From: Hyaloraphidium curvatum
Lineage: Eukaryota > Monoblepharomycota > Hyaloraphidiomycetes > Hyaloraphidiales > Hyaloraphidiaceae
Assembly (NCBI GenBank): GCA_025558095.1
Contig: JAIVFI010000018.1
Coordinates: forward strand, 620,001-684,000
Reading direction: 5' to 3'
Length of the DNA stretch: 64,000 nt
Below the pieces are notes generated by a model. It had not been told where the DNA came from. It saw nothing but the letters and a program-made list of their open reading frames with translations, and did not search any database. A program made the position numbers and the translations under genes. Positions within the stretch are counted from its first letter, which is position 1. Each line of letters begins with the position of its first letter. Below, piece by piece: positions 52,339 through 62,740 of this stretch.

Positions 52339-52666
52339 GATGCTTGGCGTACACATTATTGAGTGGGGCAGAAAGAAAGTGCTAGGAGGATGTTGCTGGG
52401 TGTCGAGCGGGGCAGTCGGGGTCGCAGACCGTAACATTATTCGACGTCGGGCTACTCCCACTCCGGGTTCGAGAGCGACCGAGTGCCTGCTGTCGCTCAA
52501 GGACTGGGGAGGGAACCCGAGGATGTACGGATTGCGACTGAAGTGATTGCTCTCGTCGAACCATGCAAAGCACTACTGCCCAGCCTCGCGCTGTATAGCA
52601 GCAAATATCATTGCGATGATGAGGTAAGTCTGCTGTCGTTGGCTACGTAAACAAACAGACGCCAAG
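52339..52666. other. Intergenic, P450 to helical protein gene
   Basis: About 330 bases, no gene recognised. Confidence 0.45.
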
Positions 52667-54448
52667 ATGTCGGACCCTCCGCGTCCCTCGCTCTCGGCGC
52701 TCAAGCAGTCCGTCCTGTCGCGGAAGAAGGCCGTGAAACCCTCCCCCGACGCCGAGGATGCCGGCGAGCCCGTCTCGGTCTCGGAGCTGCTGGACGAGGC
52801 CGCATCGCTGGAGGACCAGGCTGAGCGGTACGGCATGTCGGGCGCCAAGGCGCGGGCGCGGCTGGAGGCGAGCTGGGCGGTGCTTGCCGGCCGTGTGTTA
52901 GCGGAGAGGTTCGGCTGGACGGTGCTCGGGCTGGGCGGGCGGCGGGCAGCAGCCTCGGTCGGGGACGAACGCCTCCCTTTCGAGGCTCTGTACAACGCGG
53001 CGCGCACGGCGGAGCTGCTGGCGACCTTCGAGGACCCTCCAACGCGTCCTGCGGGGGCGAGGTTGGACCTGCTTGAAGCAGCGCTGCTCCTGAGCGAACT
53101 CGCTGCCAGGCTGGCGGACGCGATGCCTGCGAATTCCCCGACGGAGCAAAGGACGAGGCTGGCGAACCTCGCGGACGCGCATTTCAACCATGCTCAGGCA
53201 CTGCGGAGCCTGGCGGACGAACTGGATGGCATAGGGAGGCTTCCGGAGGGGCCTGTTCCAGTTTCCGTTGGCGCTGGTCTGCCATTCGCCGTGAACATGC
53301 CGCGAGAGCGCCTTGCTCGGACGGAAACACGTCTCCAGCTCGTGCAAACGGCACTGGAACACTTGAAACGCGTCTATGCGCTCCAGGAAGAGCGCGCTGG
53401 CCTAGAGACGACTGACAGGGAAGCTGCCGCGGCCGCAGAAACGGCAGATGAGACCGAGGACACCGCTTCCGCCCCCGGCACTCCTTCAGAAGATGCCATG
53501 GACGAGGACGTGGACGGGTCGGAGGGCGGAGAGGAAGAGGCCGTGGTGCTGGAGCCCGTGACGCCCGAAGCCCTGGTCGATACCACTGTCACCCTGGTTT
53601 CGACAACCACCGACCTGCTATCCCTTTCCCTTTCTTCGCCTGATATTGCGCCAGCCGACAACAATACCGTGCTCGCCGCTGTGCAGGGCTTTCTTTCGCG
53701 CGCCCGCGCCGGGCTAACCTCCATTGCGGATGCGAAGCTGCGCGCAACTCTCTCGCACTCGCTGGCACTCCACGAAGCCCAGCTCGGCCTCCTCGTTCCC
53801 CCGCTCCGCCCCGCCGCCGTCACCTCACTGCGGACGCTTGCCGCCGAGCTCGATAGGCACTACCCGCCTGATCTGGACCTCCTCCTACCGGCCCTGACGG
53901 ACCTCGCCGATGCCCTGCTCGAGGACTCGTATCTGCCCGTGCTAGATGGCGCTCCCGCGCCCCCGCCAGCAACCGGCGCCGAGATCCTCCGACTGCTCTC
54001 CCGCGCACGTGCGCTGCGGCCTCGCGACGCGGGGATCTCTGCCTCGCTCGCCGACGCGACCGTAATCGCCGGCGTCGCACCCCGGCACACTACCTCCCCG
54101 CCCTTCACCCCTTCCGAGCTGACAGCACTCAAGGACGCCGCCAAGTCGTACCACGACGCCCTCTCCATACTCAGCTTCGATCTGGACCGCCCCGCCCCCG
54201 GCCGCGGCCGCCCGCCCACGGCCCAGCCTTCCTCGGAGGACCCCGACCCTCGCGCGCTGGGGGTGGCAAACAGGCTGCTCCTGGTCCTGCGGCACGTGGA
54301 CCCCGCGGCGTTCGCGAGGGTCTCGGGGTCGCGGGCATACGCGGCGGCGGGGGGATCGGCGGAGGCGTTCGCGAGGGGGGAGGGGGGGGACGGGGACGAG
54401 GGAGTGGTCAGGACGTGGTTGGGGTTCGCGGCGGCGCAAGGAATGTGA
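52667..54448 (+). CDS. Unknown alpha-helical, TPR-like protein
   Basis: 593 aa, single uninterrupted frame. Composition and heptad-like Leu/Ala spacing suggest an all-helical repeat protein: EALYNAARTAELLATF, LDLLEAALLLSELAARLADAM, LANLADAHFNHAQALRSLADEL and LQLVQTALEHLKRVYALQ look like TPR-type helix pairs. An acidic linker (about residues 255-295, with EDAMDEDVDGSEGGEEE) separates the N-terminal part from a second helical half that includes LLPALTDLADALLEDSYLP and RLLSRARALRPRDAGI. The C-terminus is Gly/Glu-rich. No signal peptide or membrane helix. I considered NASP/Hif1-type histone chaperones because of TPRs plus an acidic break, but the signature is not strong enough to call. Confidence 0.75.
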   Translation: MSDPPRPSLSALKQSVLSRKKAVKPSPDAEDAGEPVSVSELLDEAASLEDQAERYGMSGAKARARLEASWAVLAGRVLAERFGWTVLGLGGRRAAASVGDERLPFEALYNAARTAELLATFEDPPTRPAGARLDLLEAALLLSELAARLADAMPANSPTEQRTRLANLADAHFNHAQALRSLADELDGIGRLPEGPVPVSVGAGLPFAVNMPRERLARTETRLQLVQTALEHLKRVYALQEERAGLETTDREAAAAAETADETEDTASAPGTPSEDAMDEDVDGSEGGEEEAVVLEPVTPEALVDTTVTLVSTTTDLLSLSLSSPDIAPADNNTVLAAVQGFLSRARAGLTSIADAKLRATLSHSLALHEAQLGLLVPPLRPAAVTSLRTLAAELDRHYPPDLDLLLPALTDLADALLEDSYLPVLDGAPAPPPATGAEILRLLSRARALRPRDAGISASLADATVIAGVAPRHTTSPPFTPSELTALKDAAKSYHDALSILSFDLDRPAPGRGRPPTAQPSSEDPDPRALGVANRLLLVLRHVDPAAFARVSGSRAYAAAGGSAEAFARGEGGDGDEGVVRTWLGFAAAQGM

Positions 54449-54604
54449 TGCTACGCGTTTCTCAATCAATTCTTCATCTTTTCTGCGGCACACGGTCGGC
54501 ACGGGGCGTCGCAGTTTTTTGTCGGCGTTCGGATCGGTGCTTACCGCCTCGCAGCAATCAAGCCAACTCAAGCCCACCGATCCCGTCATCCTTCGAAATC
54601 GCCA

Positions 54605-54886
54605 TCAGAAGTCGTCGTCGTCGTCCTCCCAAGGATCGAACGCGCCTTCCGCATCAGCGTCAGTGTTAACGAGCTCGGCGGCCCGCCTCAGATTGTTGGG
54701 ATCGACAGTCTCCTTGACGATCGCGCCAGCATGCTGTCCTGCCCCCGCGACGGCGTGCTCCGCTTCCAACTCCATTGTGAGGAGGCTTGAAACCCACATG
54801 TCGAATCCACGGGGTAACAGGGTCGGCCAGTCGTGGTCGGCAACGACCGCCCCCGCGATCGCCAAATCTTCGAGGCCAGTGAACAT
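54605..54886 (-). CDS. Possible small acidic-tailed protein
   Basis: A 93-codon frame starting MFTGLEDLAIAGAV and ending FDPWEDDDDDF, just downstream of membrane gene B on the same strand. The ordered middle (VDPNNLRRAAELVN) and acidic, aromatic-ended tail look protein-like, but I recognise no family. It could instead be 3' UTR of gene B or the last exon of an unseen transcript. Confidence 0.3.
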   Translation of the reverse strand: MFTGLEDLAIAGAVVADHDWPTLLPRGFDMWVSSLLTMELEAEHAVAGAGQHAGAIVKETVDPNNLRRAAELVNTDADAEGAFDPWEDDDDDF

Positions 54887-54926
54887 GTGCCCGGCCGTGG
54901 TCGCCACGAACAGGCTTCGCAATCAA

Positions 54927-56381
54927 TCAACCCCACCCGGGGTACGGGCAGACGACCTCCATCGTCGCAAACACACCCGAACCCCTGAACAGCCCGTACA
55001 TGGCGAACCCGACCGTGGCCAGCGACACTGCGGCCGCGCGCAGGAAGGAGAACGACGCCGGGAAGCCGAACACGGTGGCGCGCAGCCGCGACGCCTCGAG
55101 GAACGACGAGAGCACGTCGCAGTGCGCTCGCACACCCTCCGAGGGCGGGAGCAGCCGAAGGCGTTCACGCAGGTCGGCGTAGAGCTCGAGGACCGAGTCC
55201 ACTTGGCCGTTGGAAAAGGACGCATGCACGAGGTCCTGTACCACCACGCCGATCGCGGTGGCGAGCATGACGAGCGAGACGGCCGTGATGCACGTCCCGG
55301 CAAAGAGGTTGATGATCACGCAGGCGATGTCGAGGGGAATGTCAGGGACAACGGCTCTCCGAATTGCGGCAGAGGCGAGCATGCGACCTCGCCAGGTGCT
55401 TGCGAGGCGGAAATGGAGGGTGACGTACGGTTCCTCGGCAGCAGGAGGGATGGGTTCGCCTTTGAGGGCGGCCGTTCGGCAGCGCGTGTAAAAGTCCGCG
55501 AGAGCCAGCTTAGCTGCGCGGCGGTGGAGCCTGTGTTCGACGAATAGCACGAACGGGTTCTTGCGCCAGCGGATGGCCTCAATAGTGACGGAAATGTAAA
55601 GGAAAAATCCCGTAAGCATGACTGCCAGGTTAAGCACGGCCTACGGGGAAGTCCACGTGGTCGTGCCGAAAGTGACGAAGGCCGTCCACTCCGAGAACAG
55701 CACAGCCAATACCGAGGATATTGCAATCCAGAACAACGACGTCAGAATGGCAGCGGCTCCAGCCAAGGAAGGAAAGCGGCCAGCGCAACCAGCCGCGTCG
55801 CACGGACATAACGGGTCCACCGAGTCGTGCGAGAGGAGCGCCGAGCTGTCCGCGCCCTTCTCCCTGTCACCGGCAGCAGGTACGCCCTCGAGATACGTCG
55901 CGAGCTGGAGCAGCGCGTGTCCGGCGGTCCCCGAGTCTCCAAAGTCGCCCAACCATCCCTTCTGAAGCATGTGTCGTGCGATGCTGTACACGGCTTGCAG
56001 CGAGTATGCCACGATCCCGGCCGCAATCTGCTGCGTCCCGAAACGTCCGTCGTTGAGCGCGACAACAGATACGGTCGCGAGAGCAATCTTCGACGTCTGG
56101 AACCCGACGTAGAGCACCGCCGTTCCAAATCCCCGGGAGACAGCATTCCGTGCACTTTCCAAGCGCACGAGAAACGGCAGCGGCGGGGCTTTTTCCAACA
56201 TGCGGGCCATCTCGGCATTGGAGGGAGGTGCGGCTTCGAATGCGGGCGTCGCCGCGTCGCCCTCGTCCAGGAGCGCCGACGTGTCATCGCGAGCACCGCT
56301 CGGGAACAGGAGCCTCCAGTCGAGAGGGGAGAAGAGCTGCGGAGCCTCCGTTGGAGACGCGTCCGTGTCGCGTCCGTCCAT
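54927..56381 (-). CDS. Multi-pass membrane protein B, paralogue of 14980-16563; in-frame TAG
   Basis: A frame of 484 codons plus stop, broken only by TAG at 55641-55643. From the ATG at 56381 the N-terminus DWRLLFPSGARDD parallels EWLALFPSASTRV in paralogue A. Shared order: NDGRFGTQQIAAG, DPLCPCDAAGCAG, AFVTFG, then helices, and a C-terminal RGSGVFATMEVVCP. Around the TAG gene B reads TTWTSP-stop-AVLNLAVMLTG, where A reads RLWRTWWALLGAAGILAG. The TAG thus falls opposite a Trp codon (TGG to TAG is one change). No intron can remove it in frame. About five or six membrane helices; function unknown. Upstream in-frame codons to 56666 look non-coding. Confidence 0.75.
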
Positions 56382-57313
56382 GGCCGCGTCGGGGTGCTGT
56401 TTGCCTCCCGAACCCGCTTCCGCGGGGACTATGGTCTGCAAGGAAGCAGATTTGCGGGTTCGCTGTGCGCTGCGTTGCTCCGCGTGCCGTGGGGAGGCGC
56501 CTTCGTGAACGGTGTTTGGCTGGTTCGGATCAAGCCCGGGCTCAAGCGAAACCACCAGCGCACGCACCTCGATCGAGCAGCTCTGTGGCAATGTAAGTAC
56601 GCATATGACTCCACCAGATTCTAATCTCGTTGGAAGTCGGCCTGGCGGACAATAGTGGGCGATCAAGGCCCGAGACTGTCTTAGCCCTCATACTCAGCTC
56701 GCCCCGGTCCGCCGTCCCGAAATTCGCGCTAGCCCCCGACCGACCCTTCATGCGCCGCAGTCTTCCATCCCGTCGCATCCGCAGCACCTCGGTTACCTAC
56801 TGGGATTTCCGCGTCACAATGTGACGACGAGCGCCGGCTTCGGCCGGCAGGTGGGACGGCCGCCACCCCAAAAGAGGCCGAGCGGGCGCCCGTCCCGTGC
56901 TCAACAGGCGATGGTCCGCCGCCATCTGAAACAACGAGTGAAACCAGAAAAGCCAAAAACAGCGCCAGGGCCTGGCGGCCCCCGCGAGGGGGCGAAGTGC
57001 CAACACCTCCGAGCTGCAAACACTTGATGCGACAACCCTTTTGCCTTGATACCAATCCGTCCTCCAGTTCGGCTGTGGTGCGAATCCACTCGCTTTTTCG
57101 CCGCGGGCGGGGTTGCCAATGGTCGTGGCGGCGTGGAGGAATTTGCCCTCGACAGCGAATGTTCGCCCCCGCTTCGCCCCCACCGGCCCCCACTTCGGGC
57201 CTCGCTTCATTCGGGAGACAGCGCGGGAGAAGTCAAAGGGCAGCCAGGCACAGCCGCGCACCCTCCGTCTCCCGGACATTTCTCGCCCTCCGTCCTCCGG
57301 CAGCCTGCACGCC
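56382..57313. other. Longest gene-free stretch, divergent between membrane gene B and P450
   Basis: About 930 bases. Several open frames cross it on both strands, but none shows domain-like text and all overlap one another, as expected from GC content. No tRNA, repeat or mobile element seen. Presumed promoters of both flanking genes. Confidence 0.45.
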
Positions 57314-58956
57314 ATGCTGTCGCTCTTCCTCTCGCTGCTCGCCGGGGCCTTCGTCCTCCTCGCCTACCTCACCCGGACGCGCAACCCCAAAGTGCCCGGC
57401 CCGCCGACATGGCCCATCATCGGCGCGCTGCCGACCTTCTTTGAGTTCATTAAGCGTAGTCGCCCAGGCCTCGGGCTGGCGGAGATCGCGAAGCGCCACG
57501 GCCCCGTCGCGCGGCTGACGATTCCGGGGGGCGACGGGGTCATCGTGTCGGATCCGGCCATTGCGCGGCGGGTGCTCCGCGGGGACGGCGGGAAGATCGT
57601 CAAGGGCGACGAGACGGAGCATGCCATGGTGCGTTTCCGAATGAGAGCCGCAATGACGCGTTACTGACGCAGCGGGCGCTATCCCACTGGGATGAATGGC
57701 ATGATCAACCGTGGCTTCCAGCACGACATCGCGCCCAAAGGTCTCTTTGTCTTTGCGGATGGCCCCGACTGGACGCGCCACCGCAAGCGCCTCCAGCCCG
57801 CCTTTGGCCCCGTGCATCTCCGCAACGCGCTCGGGATCGCCTCGGAAATTGCCGACAAGCTCTACGGTATCTACGACGCCAAGATCGGAACGAAGGAGGC
57901 CGAAGCCGGGTTCGACTTTTACAGCGGCCTGACGAGCGCGGTCGCCGACGTGCTGGGGAGGATGGCGTTCAGCTACGATTTCGGAAACCTCGAGGCGATG
58001 GTCGACCCGTCGAACCCGCGGGAGACGTACAACAACCTGGAGAAGCTGCTACAGGTCTTTTCCGACCGCGTCTTCACCGTTCCTCGCCCCTTCTGGAACC
58101 TCGCCGGGCTGGGCAGCGAGAGTGTCAAGCCGGTGACGGCCAGGGTGCGGGCGGTCGTGGACGAGGTGATCGCCGCAAGGAAGAAGGCCCGGGAGGGGGG
58201 GAAGGAGAGGCCGGAGAAGGAGATGGACGTGCTCGACAGGCTGATGGCGCAGACCGCGGACGGGGAGGCCGCGTTCACGCAGGACGAGATCGTGGACGAG
58301 GTGCTCGCGTTCTACATGGCCGGTTGGTGGTCACTGAGTGGGCTCGATGTGCTGTTTTCTCACGCAATCGTTGTCGGACAGGCCAAGATGCAATGGCGAA
58401 CGCCCTGGTCTGGTTCGTTTACGCCCTGTCGCAGAACCCCGCAGAGCAGGACAAGATCCACGACGAGATCTGCCGCGTCGTCGCGGATCACACGGGTCGG
58501 CCGACCTACGACGAGCTCAACGAGCTGCGCTACCTCGACGCGGCCTTCCGCGAATCCCTCCGCCTGCACACCGTGCTCGCCCAGCCCGCGCCCCGCGTCG
58601 TCGTGCAGCCAACCGAGCTCGGCGGTTACCCGATCGCCCCCGGCACGCAGGTCTTTGTCATGGTCGCCGCGATGCACTCGGACCCCTCGCTGTGGCCCGA
58701 CCCGGGGTCGTACCTCCCCGCGCGGCACCTCGCGGACGGCAAGGAGGAAAAGGACTCGTCGGCGTACCTGCCCTTCTCGGACGGCCCGCACCAGTGCCCC
58801 GGCATGCGGCTGGCGTACCTCGAGGGCAAGGCGTTCGTGGCGCCGCTGGTGCGGAGGTACAGGATCAGCCTGGTGCCGGGGCAGGATCTGGAGCCGGTGG
58901 AGGCGGTCAGCACGGGCTTGAGGAAGGGGCTGAAGCTGCGGTTGGAGAGGAGGTGA
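57314..58956 (+). CDS. Cytochrome P450 with His in place of the heme-loop Arg
   Basis: Best model 57314-57628, 57722-58322 and 58382-58956, total 496 aa. N-terminal anchor [16 protein letters not shown], hinge [16 protein letters not shown]-helix [14 protein letters not shown]-helix [14 protein letters not shown] (AGxD kept, but the usual Thr pair is replaced by Ala/Met), FRESLRLH (ExxR), PERF-equivalent LPARHLAD, and heme loop [10 protein letters not shown] with Cys444. The heme loop has His442 where nearly all P450s have Arg. The 93-nt first intron is the least certain join: a nearer AG at 57671-57672 breaks the frame. With the longer intron the length is normal. AGxD-type I-helices occur in fungal fatty-acid hydroxylases (CYP52/CYP504 side), but the substrate is unknown. 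Confidence 0.85.
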
Positions 58957-59061
58957 ACTGGCTGAGCAATCTGCATGTAGCGATCTGCGTGCGGTTGGAT
59001 TCGAACGACGCGCGTAAACAACCCTGTGTGTCCCGGGCGCCCTTCGCCGTCCCTTCCCGCG

Positions 59062-60922
59062 ATGGCCACGCCGACGGCGCTCACGATCGCGGGGTCCGAC
59101 AGCGGTGGCGGCGCGGGCATCCAGGCGGACCTCAAGACGTTCAGCGCGTTCGGCGTGTTCGGCACGTCGGTCGTCGCGGCGCTCACCGCGCAGAACACGA
59201 AAGGCGTGCAGGGCGTCGTCGCCGTCGAGCCATCGTTCGTGGAGGCGCAGTGCGAGTCGGTACTCTCGGACATCGGGGCGGGTGCGGTGAAGACAGGTGG
59301 GCGACGCGTCCTCCTGTCGGGACCGGACGCGAGTTGACGCGTCTTCTGCCCTTTAGGCATGCTTTTCTCGGCACCCATTATCGGGGTGGTCGCTTCGCAG
59401 CTGCGCAAGCACGGCGTGGCGCGGCTGGTCGTGGACCCCGTCATGGTCAGCTCGTCCGGCAGCCGGCTGCTGAGCGAGGACGCCGTTGCCGCCCTGGCCG
59501 AGGACCTAATCCCGCTGGCCACCGTGTTGACCCCCAACACGCCCGAGGCCGAGGTGCTGTTGCAGCAAGCCGGGCGGCCCATGAAGATCGCGTCGGTGGA
59601 GGACATGAAGGTCGCCGCTCGCGCGATTCGCGAGGCGTTCGGGCCGCAGTACGTGCTGCTCAAAGGCGGCCACCTTCCCGTGTCCGACATTGCCTCTCCT
59701 GAGGTCGACGACGTGCGGACCGTGTTCCTTCCTTCCCCGACGCCGGATGCCAAGGGGCAGAACGGCGCGGCTTCGCACGTCGTAGACGTCCTCTACGACG
59801 GGCAGACCTTTGTGCAGTACCCGAAACCTCACCGCCGGACGCGCAACCTGCACGGGACGGGCTGCACGCTGTCGGCGGCCATCGCCGCGGGGCTGGCGCT
59901 GGGGAAGCCCGTGCCCGAGGCGGTTGAAGCGGCCCTGGTCTACCTCTCCAAGGCCATCGCCCCCGGCAAACCGTTTGCCGTCGGCACGGGAGCGCACGGG
60001 CCCGTGAACCACCTGCACTCCATCACCGCCGTGGCAACCCTGCTCGAGGCGCCTTCCGCGCCGCCTCCCGCCCCGTGGTCGGCCGTCGGCGCCGGCACCG
60101 ACCTCGCCTCCCGTCTCATCGCCTCCTGCCCCGCCGAATGGCAATTTTTCGTCGACCACCCCTTTGTCCGCGGCATGGCCGACGGCACCCTTCCCCCGGA
60201 ATCCTTCAGGCACTACATGGTCCAGGATTACCTCTACCTCACGCACTTTGCCCGCGCCTACGCGCTCGCGGCCTACAAGGAGCAGCGCATGGACGACATC
60301 CTCCGCGCCGCCGGAACGGTGCTCCAGATCGGCCGCGAGACCGAGCTGCACGTCGCGTGGTGCGCCCGCCTCGGCATATCGAAGGAGGAGCTCGACGCCG
60401 CCCCGGAGGCCGTGGCCAACCTGTCCTACACCCGGTTCTTCCTCGAGAAGGGAGTCAGCGGGGACAGGCTGGATCTCAGGGTGGCGCTGGCGCCGTGCTT
60501 GCTGGGGTACGGGGTGATCGGGAAGAGGTTGGCGGAGGATCCGGCGACAAAGAGGGGTGGGTGGCAGGTGCGCGGGCCGGATTGGCCTTGGCTCACCTGT
60601 GTCTGGCAGACGGCAACCCGTACTGGGAGTGGATCGAGGCCTACGCCGCGGACGACTACCAGGAGGCCTGCCGCGAAGGCCGGGGTGGGTGCTCGCTCCG
60701 CCGTCGGCCGGATGCCGCTGACCGTGGTCCGCAGAGGAGCTCGAAAAGCTGTCCAAGGAGCTGCTTCCCGAGTCGAGCAAGGCCAGGATGCGGCAGCTGT
60801 GCGAAACGTTCCGCCAGGGCACGGTTCTGGAGGCCAAGTTCTGGGACAGTGGGTTCTCCCCCGGGCGTTGGTAGGGCACGCCGCTAACCCGGTCGACAGT
60901 GGGGCTTCACTTGCAAGACTAG
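59062..60922 (+). CDS. THI20: THI20-like bifunctional HMP/HMP-P kinase and TenA-type thiaminase II
   Basis: Exons 59062-59296, 59357-60556, 60610-60684, 60735-60848 and 60900-60922 (23 nt) give 548 aa. The N-terminal ThiD half (about 1-300) has [51 protein letters not shown] and the phosphate loop [17 protein letters not shown]. The TenA half (about 325-548) has [47 protein letters not shown] with the expected nucleophile Cys, [10 protein letters not shown], and FWDMGL rebuilt by the final tiny exon. The kinase phosphorylates hydroxymethylpyrimidine twice; TenA salvages pyrimidine from degraded thiamine. It is convergent with the THI6-like gene, with 35 bases between stops. Confidence 0.93.
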
Positions 60923-60957
60923 ATCTCTTTCTCATTTGGGCTCTGAGCAATCGAACA

Positions 60958-62624
60958 TCACTCGACCACCTCCACCTTGGCCATCTTCTCCAGAATCTCG
61001 GGCGTGAGCGCGTACAGCGCGTCGAAGAGCGCCGTCTTGAAGCTCCCCGGCCCCTGCACGGGGCCCTGGGCCACCGCCATCTCCGCCGCGATCCCCATGG
61101 CCAGCACGCCGCCCGCCGCCGCGACCAGGTTGGCGTCCCATTCGAGGGCGACCCCCTTTGCCGCCCCCGCGAACGCACCGCACAGGGCCGCGGTGTCGCA
61201 GCCGGTGCCGGTGATCCTCCCCAGCCACTCGTTCCCGTTCGCCAGCTTGACCACCGCTCCGCCTCCCGGGGCGACGAGGTGGTCCACCGGCCCCGTCATG
61301 GCCACCGCCGCCCCGCTCTCCTTCGCCAGTCGCCTCACTAACCCCTCCGGGCCCGCAACCTCGCCCTCCGAATCCACGCCCCGCGACACGGGGCCGTCCG
61401 AACCAGCCAGGAACGCGACCTCGGCCGCGTTCCCCTTGATTATGCCCACGCGCACCCCCGCGACGATCTCGCGCGACACCCGTTGGCGGTACGGGCTCGC
61501 GCCGGCGCCGACGGGGTCCAGCACCACGGGAAGGCCGAGCTCGTTGGCGCGGCGGCCGGCGGCCAGGAAGGAGGGGGAGGTTTCCTCGGCGAGGGTGCCG
61601 ATGTTGATCACGAGGGCGCTGCAGATGGAGATGATGTCGGCGACCTCGGACATGCTGCGAGACAAGAGGGAATGTGAACGTGGAACAGACATCGGAGCGA
61701 CGGTCTGTACCTGTGGGCCATGATCGGCGAGGCGCCGATGGCGAGCAGCACGTTCGCGTTGTCGTTCATGACAACAAAGTTGGTGATCGAATGCACGAGG
61801 GGCCTCTTCTCCTTGACGGCGCGGAAGAGCGTGACGACGTCCTTGACAAAGGACTCGGCTTTGGGGCTGCGGCCCGGGGAAGCTGGCCCTCTCGGCACCG
61901 CGTCACCGGCAGCCAGGCGGGGCCGGACGATGGCAGCAAGCTCCTCCGTGGCCAATTTTGCGTCAGGTTGAGCCACGATCGCAGAAACCACGGCCAGGCC
62001 GGCGAGACCGCGCTCAGGCTTGTCGCCATCGGCCGCCAGCTTCGCCCCTTCGAGCACGGCGGCCGCATTGTCCCTGCCGATGCCACCGATCGCGACGATG
62101 GGGATCGGCCGCTTCCCAGCGGCGTGCTCCGCGTCCCTCAGCGCCGACAGGATGGCCTTGAGGCCTTCGATGCCGATCGAGCCCCCGCCGTCGTCGTAGA
62201 CCTTGGTCTTTGTCGGAAACACGCCCGCGGTACCCAAATAATCGGCACCGGCGTTCAGCGCCTCGACGGCCTGCCTCGGATCCTCCGCCGTCACGCCGAT
62301 GATCGCGTCCTCGCCGAGCAGCTTCCGTGCCTGCGCGAGCGGCATGTCCGACTGCCCGACGTGCACGCCGTCCGCGCCGACGGCCAGCGCGACATCGACG
62401 CGGTCGTTGATGAGCAGCGGCACGCCGCGGGCGCGGCACAGCGCGGCAATCTCGCGCGCGAGCTCGATGAACGGCCGCGTCGACGCGTTCTTCTCGCGGA
62501 GCTGGACGATCGTCGCCCCGCCGCGCAGCGCCTCGTCCACGACGCCCGGCAGCGTCCTGCCGGGCGGGACGAGCGTCGAGTCGGTGACGAGGTAGACGGA
62601 GAGGTCGAGCGGCGGACGGGGCAT
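60958..62624 (-). CDS. THI6: THI6-like bifunctional thiamine-phosphate synthase and hydroxyethylthiazole kinase
   Basis: Exons 62624-61711 and 61654-60958 give 536 aa. The N-terminal ThiE half reads [78 protein letters not shown] and PIVAIGGIG. After a linker the ThiM half begins at [22 protein letters not shown] and [13 protein letters not shown] (rebuilt across the intron), followed by [20 protein letters not shown] and [15 protein letters not shown]. Together they phosphorylate hydroxyethylthiazole and couple it to HMP-PP to make thiamine phosphate. With the convergent THI20-like gene this covers pyrimidine activation, thiazole activation and their coupling. No TPP riboswitch motif was found in its intron or upstream region. 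Confidence 0.94.
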
Positions 62625-62740
62625 CTCTTCGATGGTGAGGTTGCTGTCGATTCGCCGTCTCCCGCTGTTCCTCGCTCCGCACCCGCCGATCCGTCCGCAC
62701 AAAGATATACGTCACGAAACAGAGCATCCACGAATAAGAA

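Noticed and set aside
14980-56381. Genome-wide reassignment of TAG to an amino acid
   Set aside because: TAG ends several genes sensibly (thaumatin-like, GT62, first P450, SDR, THI20-like), and read-through of the GT62 TAG would fuse it to the kinase. One of the three internal TAGs falls at Gln and another at Trp, which does not fit a single meaning.
58996-59007. GTTCGAATCC-like B box of a tRNA gene (minus strand)
   Set aside because: The flanking five bases do not pair into a T stem, and no A box or acceptor stem lies at the right distance.
58957-62740. TPP riboswitch near the thiamine genes
   Set aside because: I looked for the CTGAGA and downstream core in introns and upstream regions of both thiamine genes and found no convincing pair.
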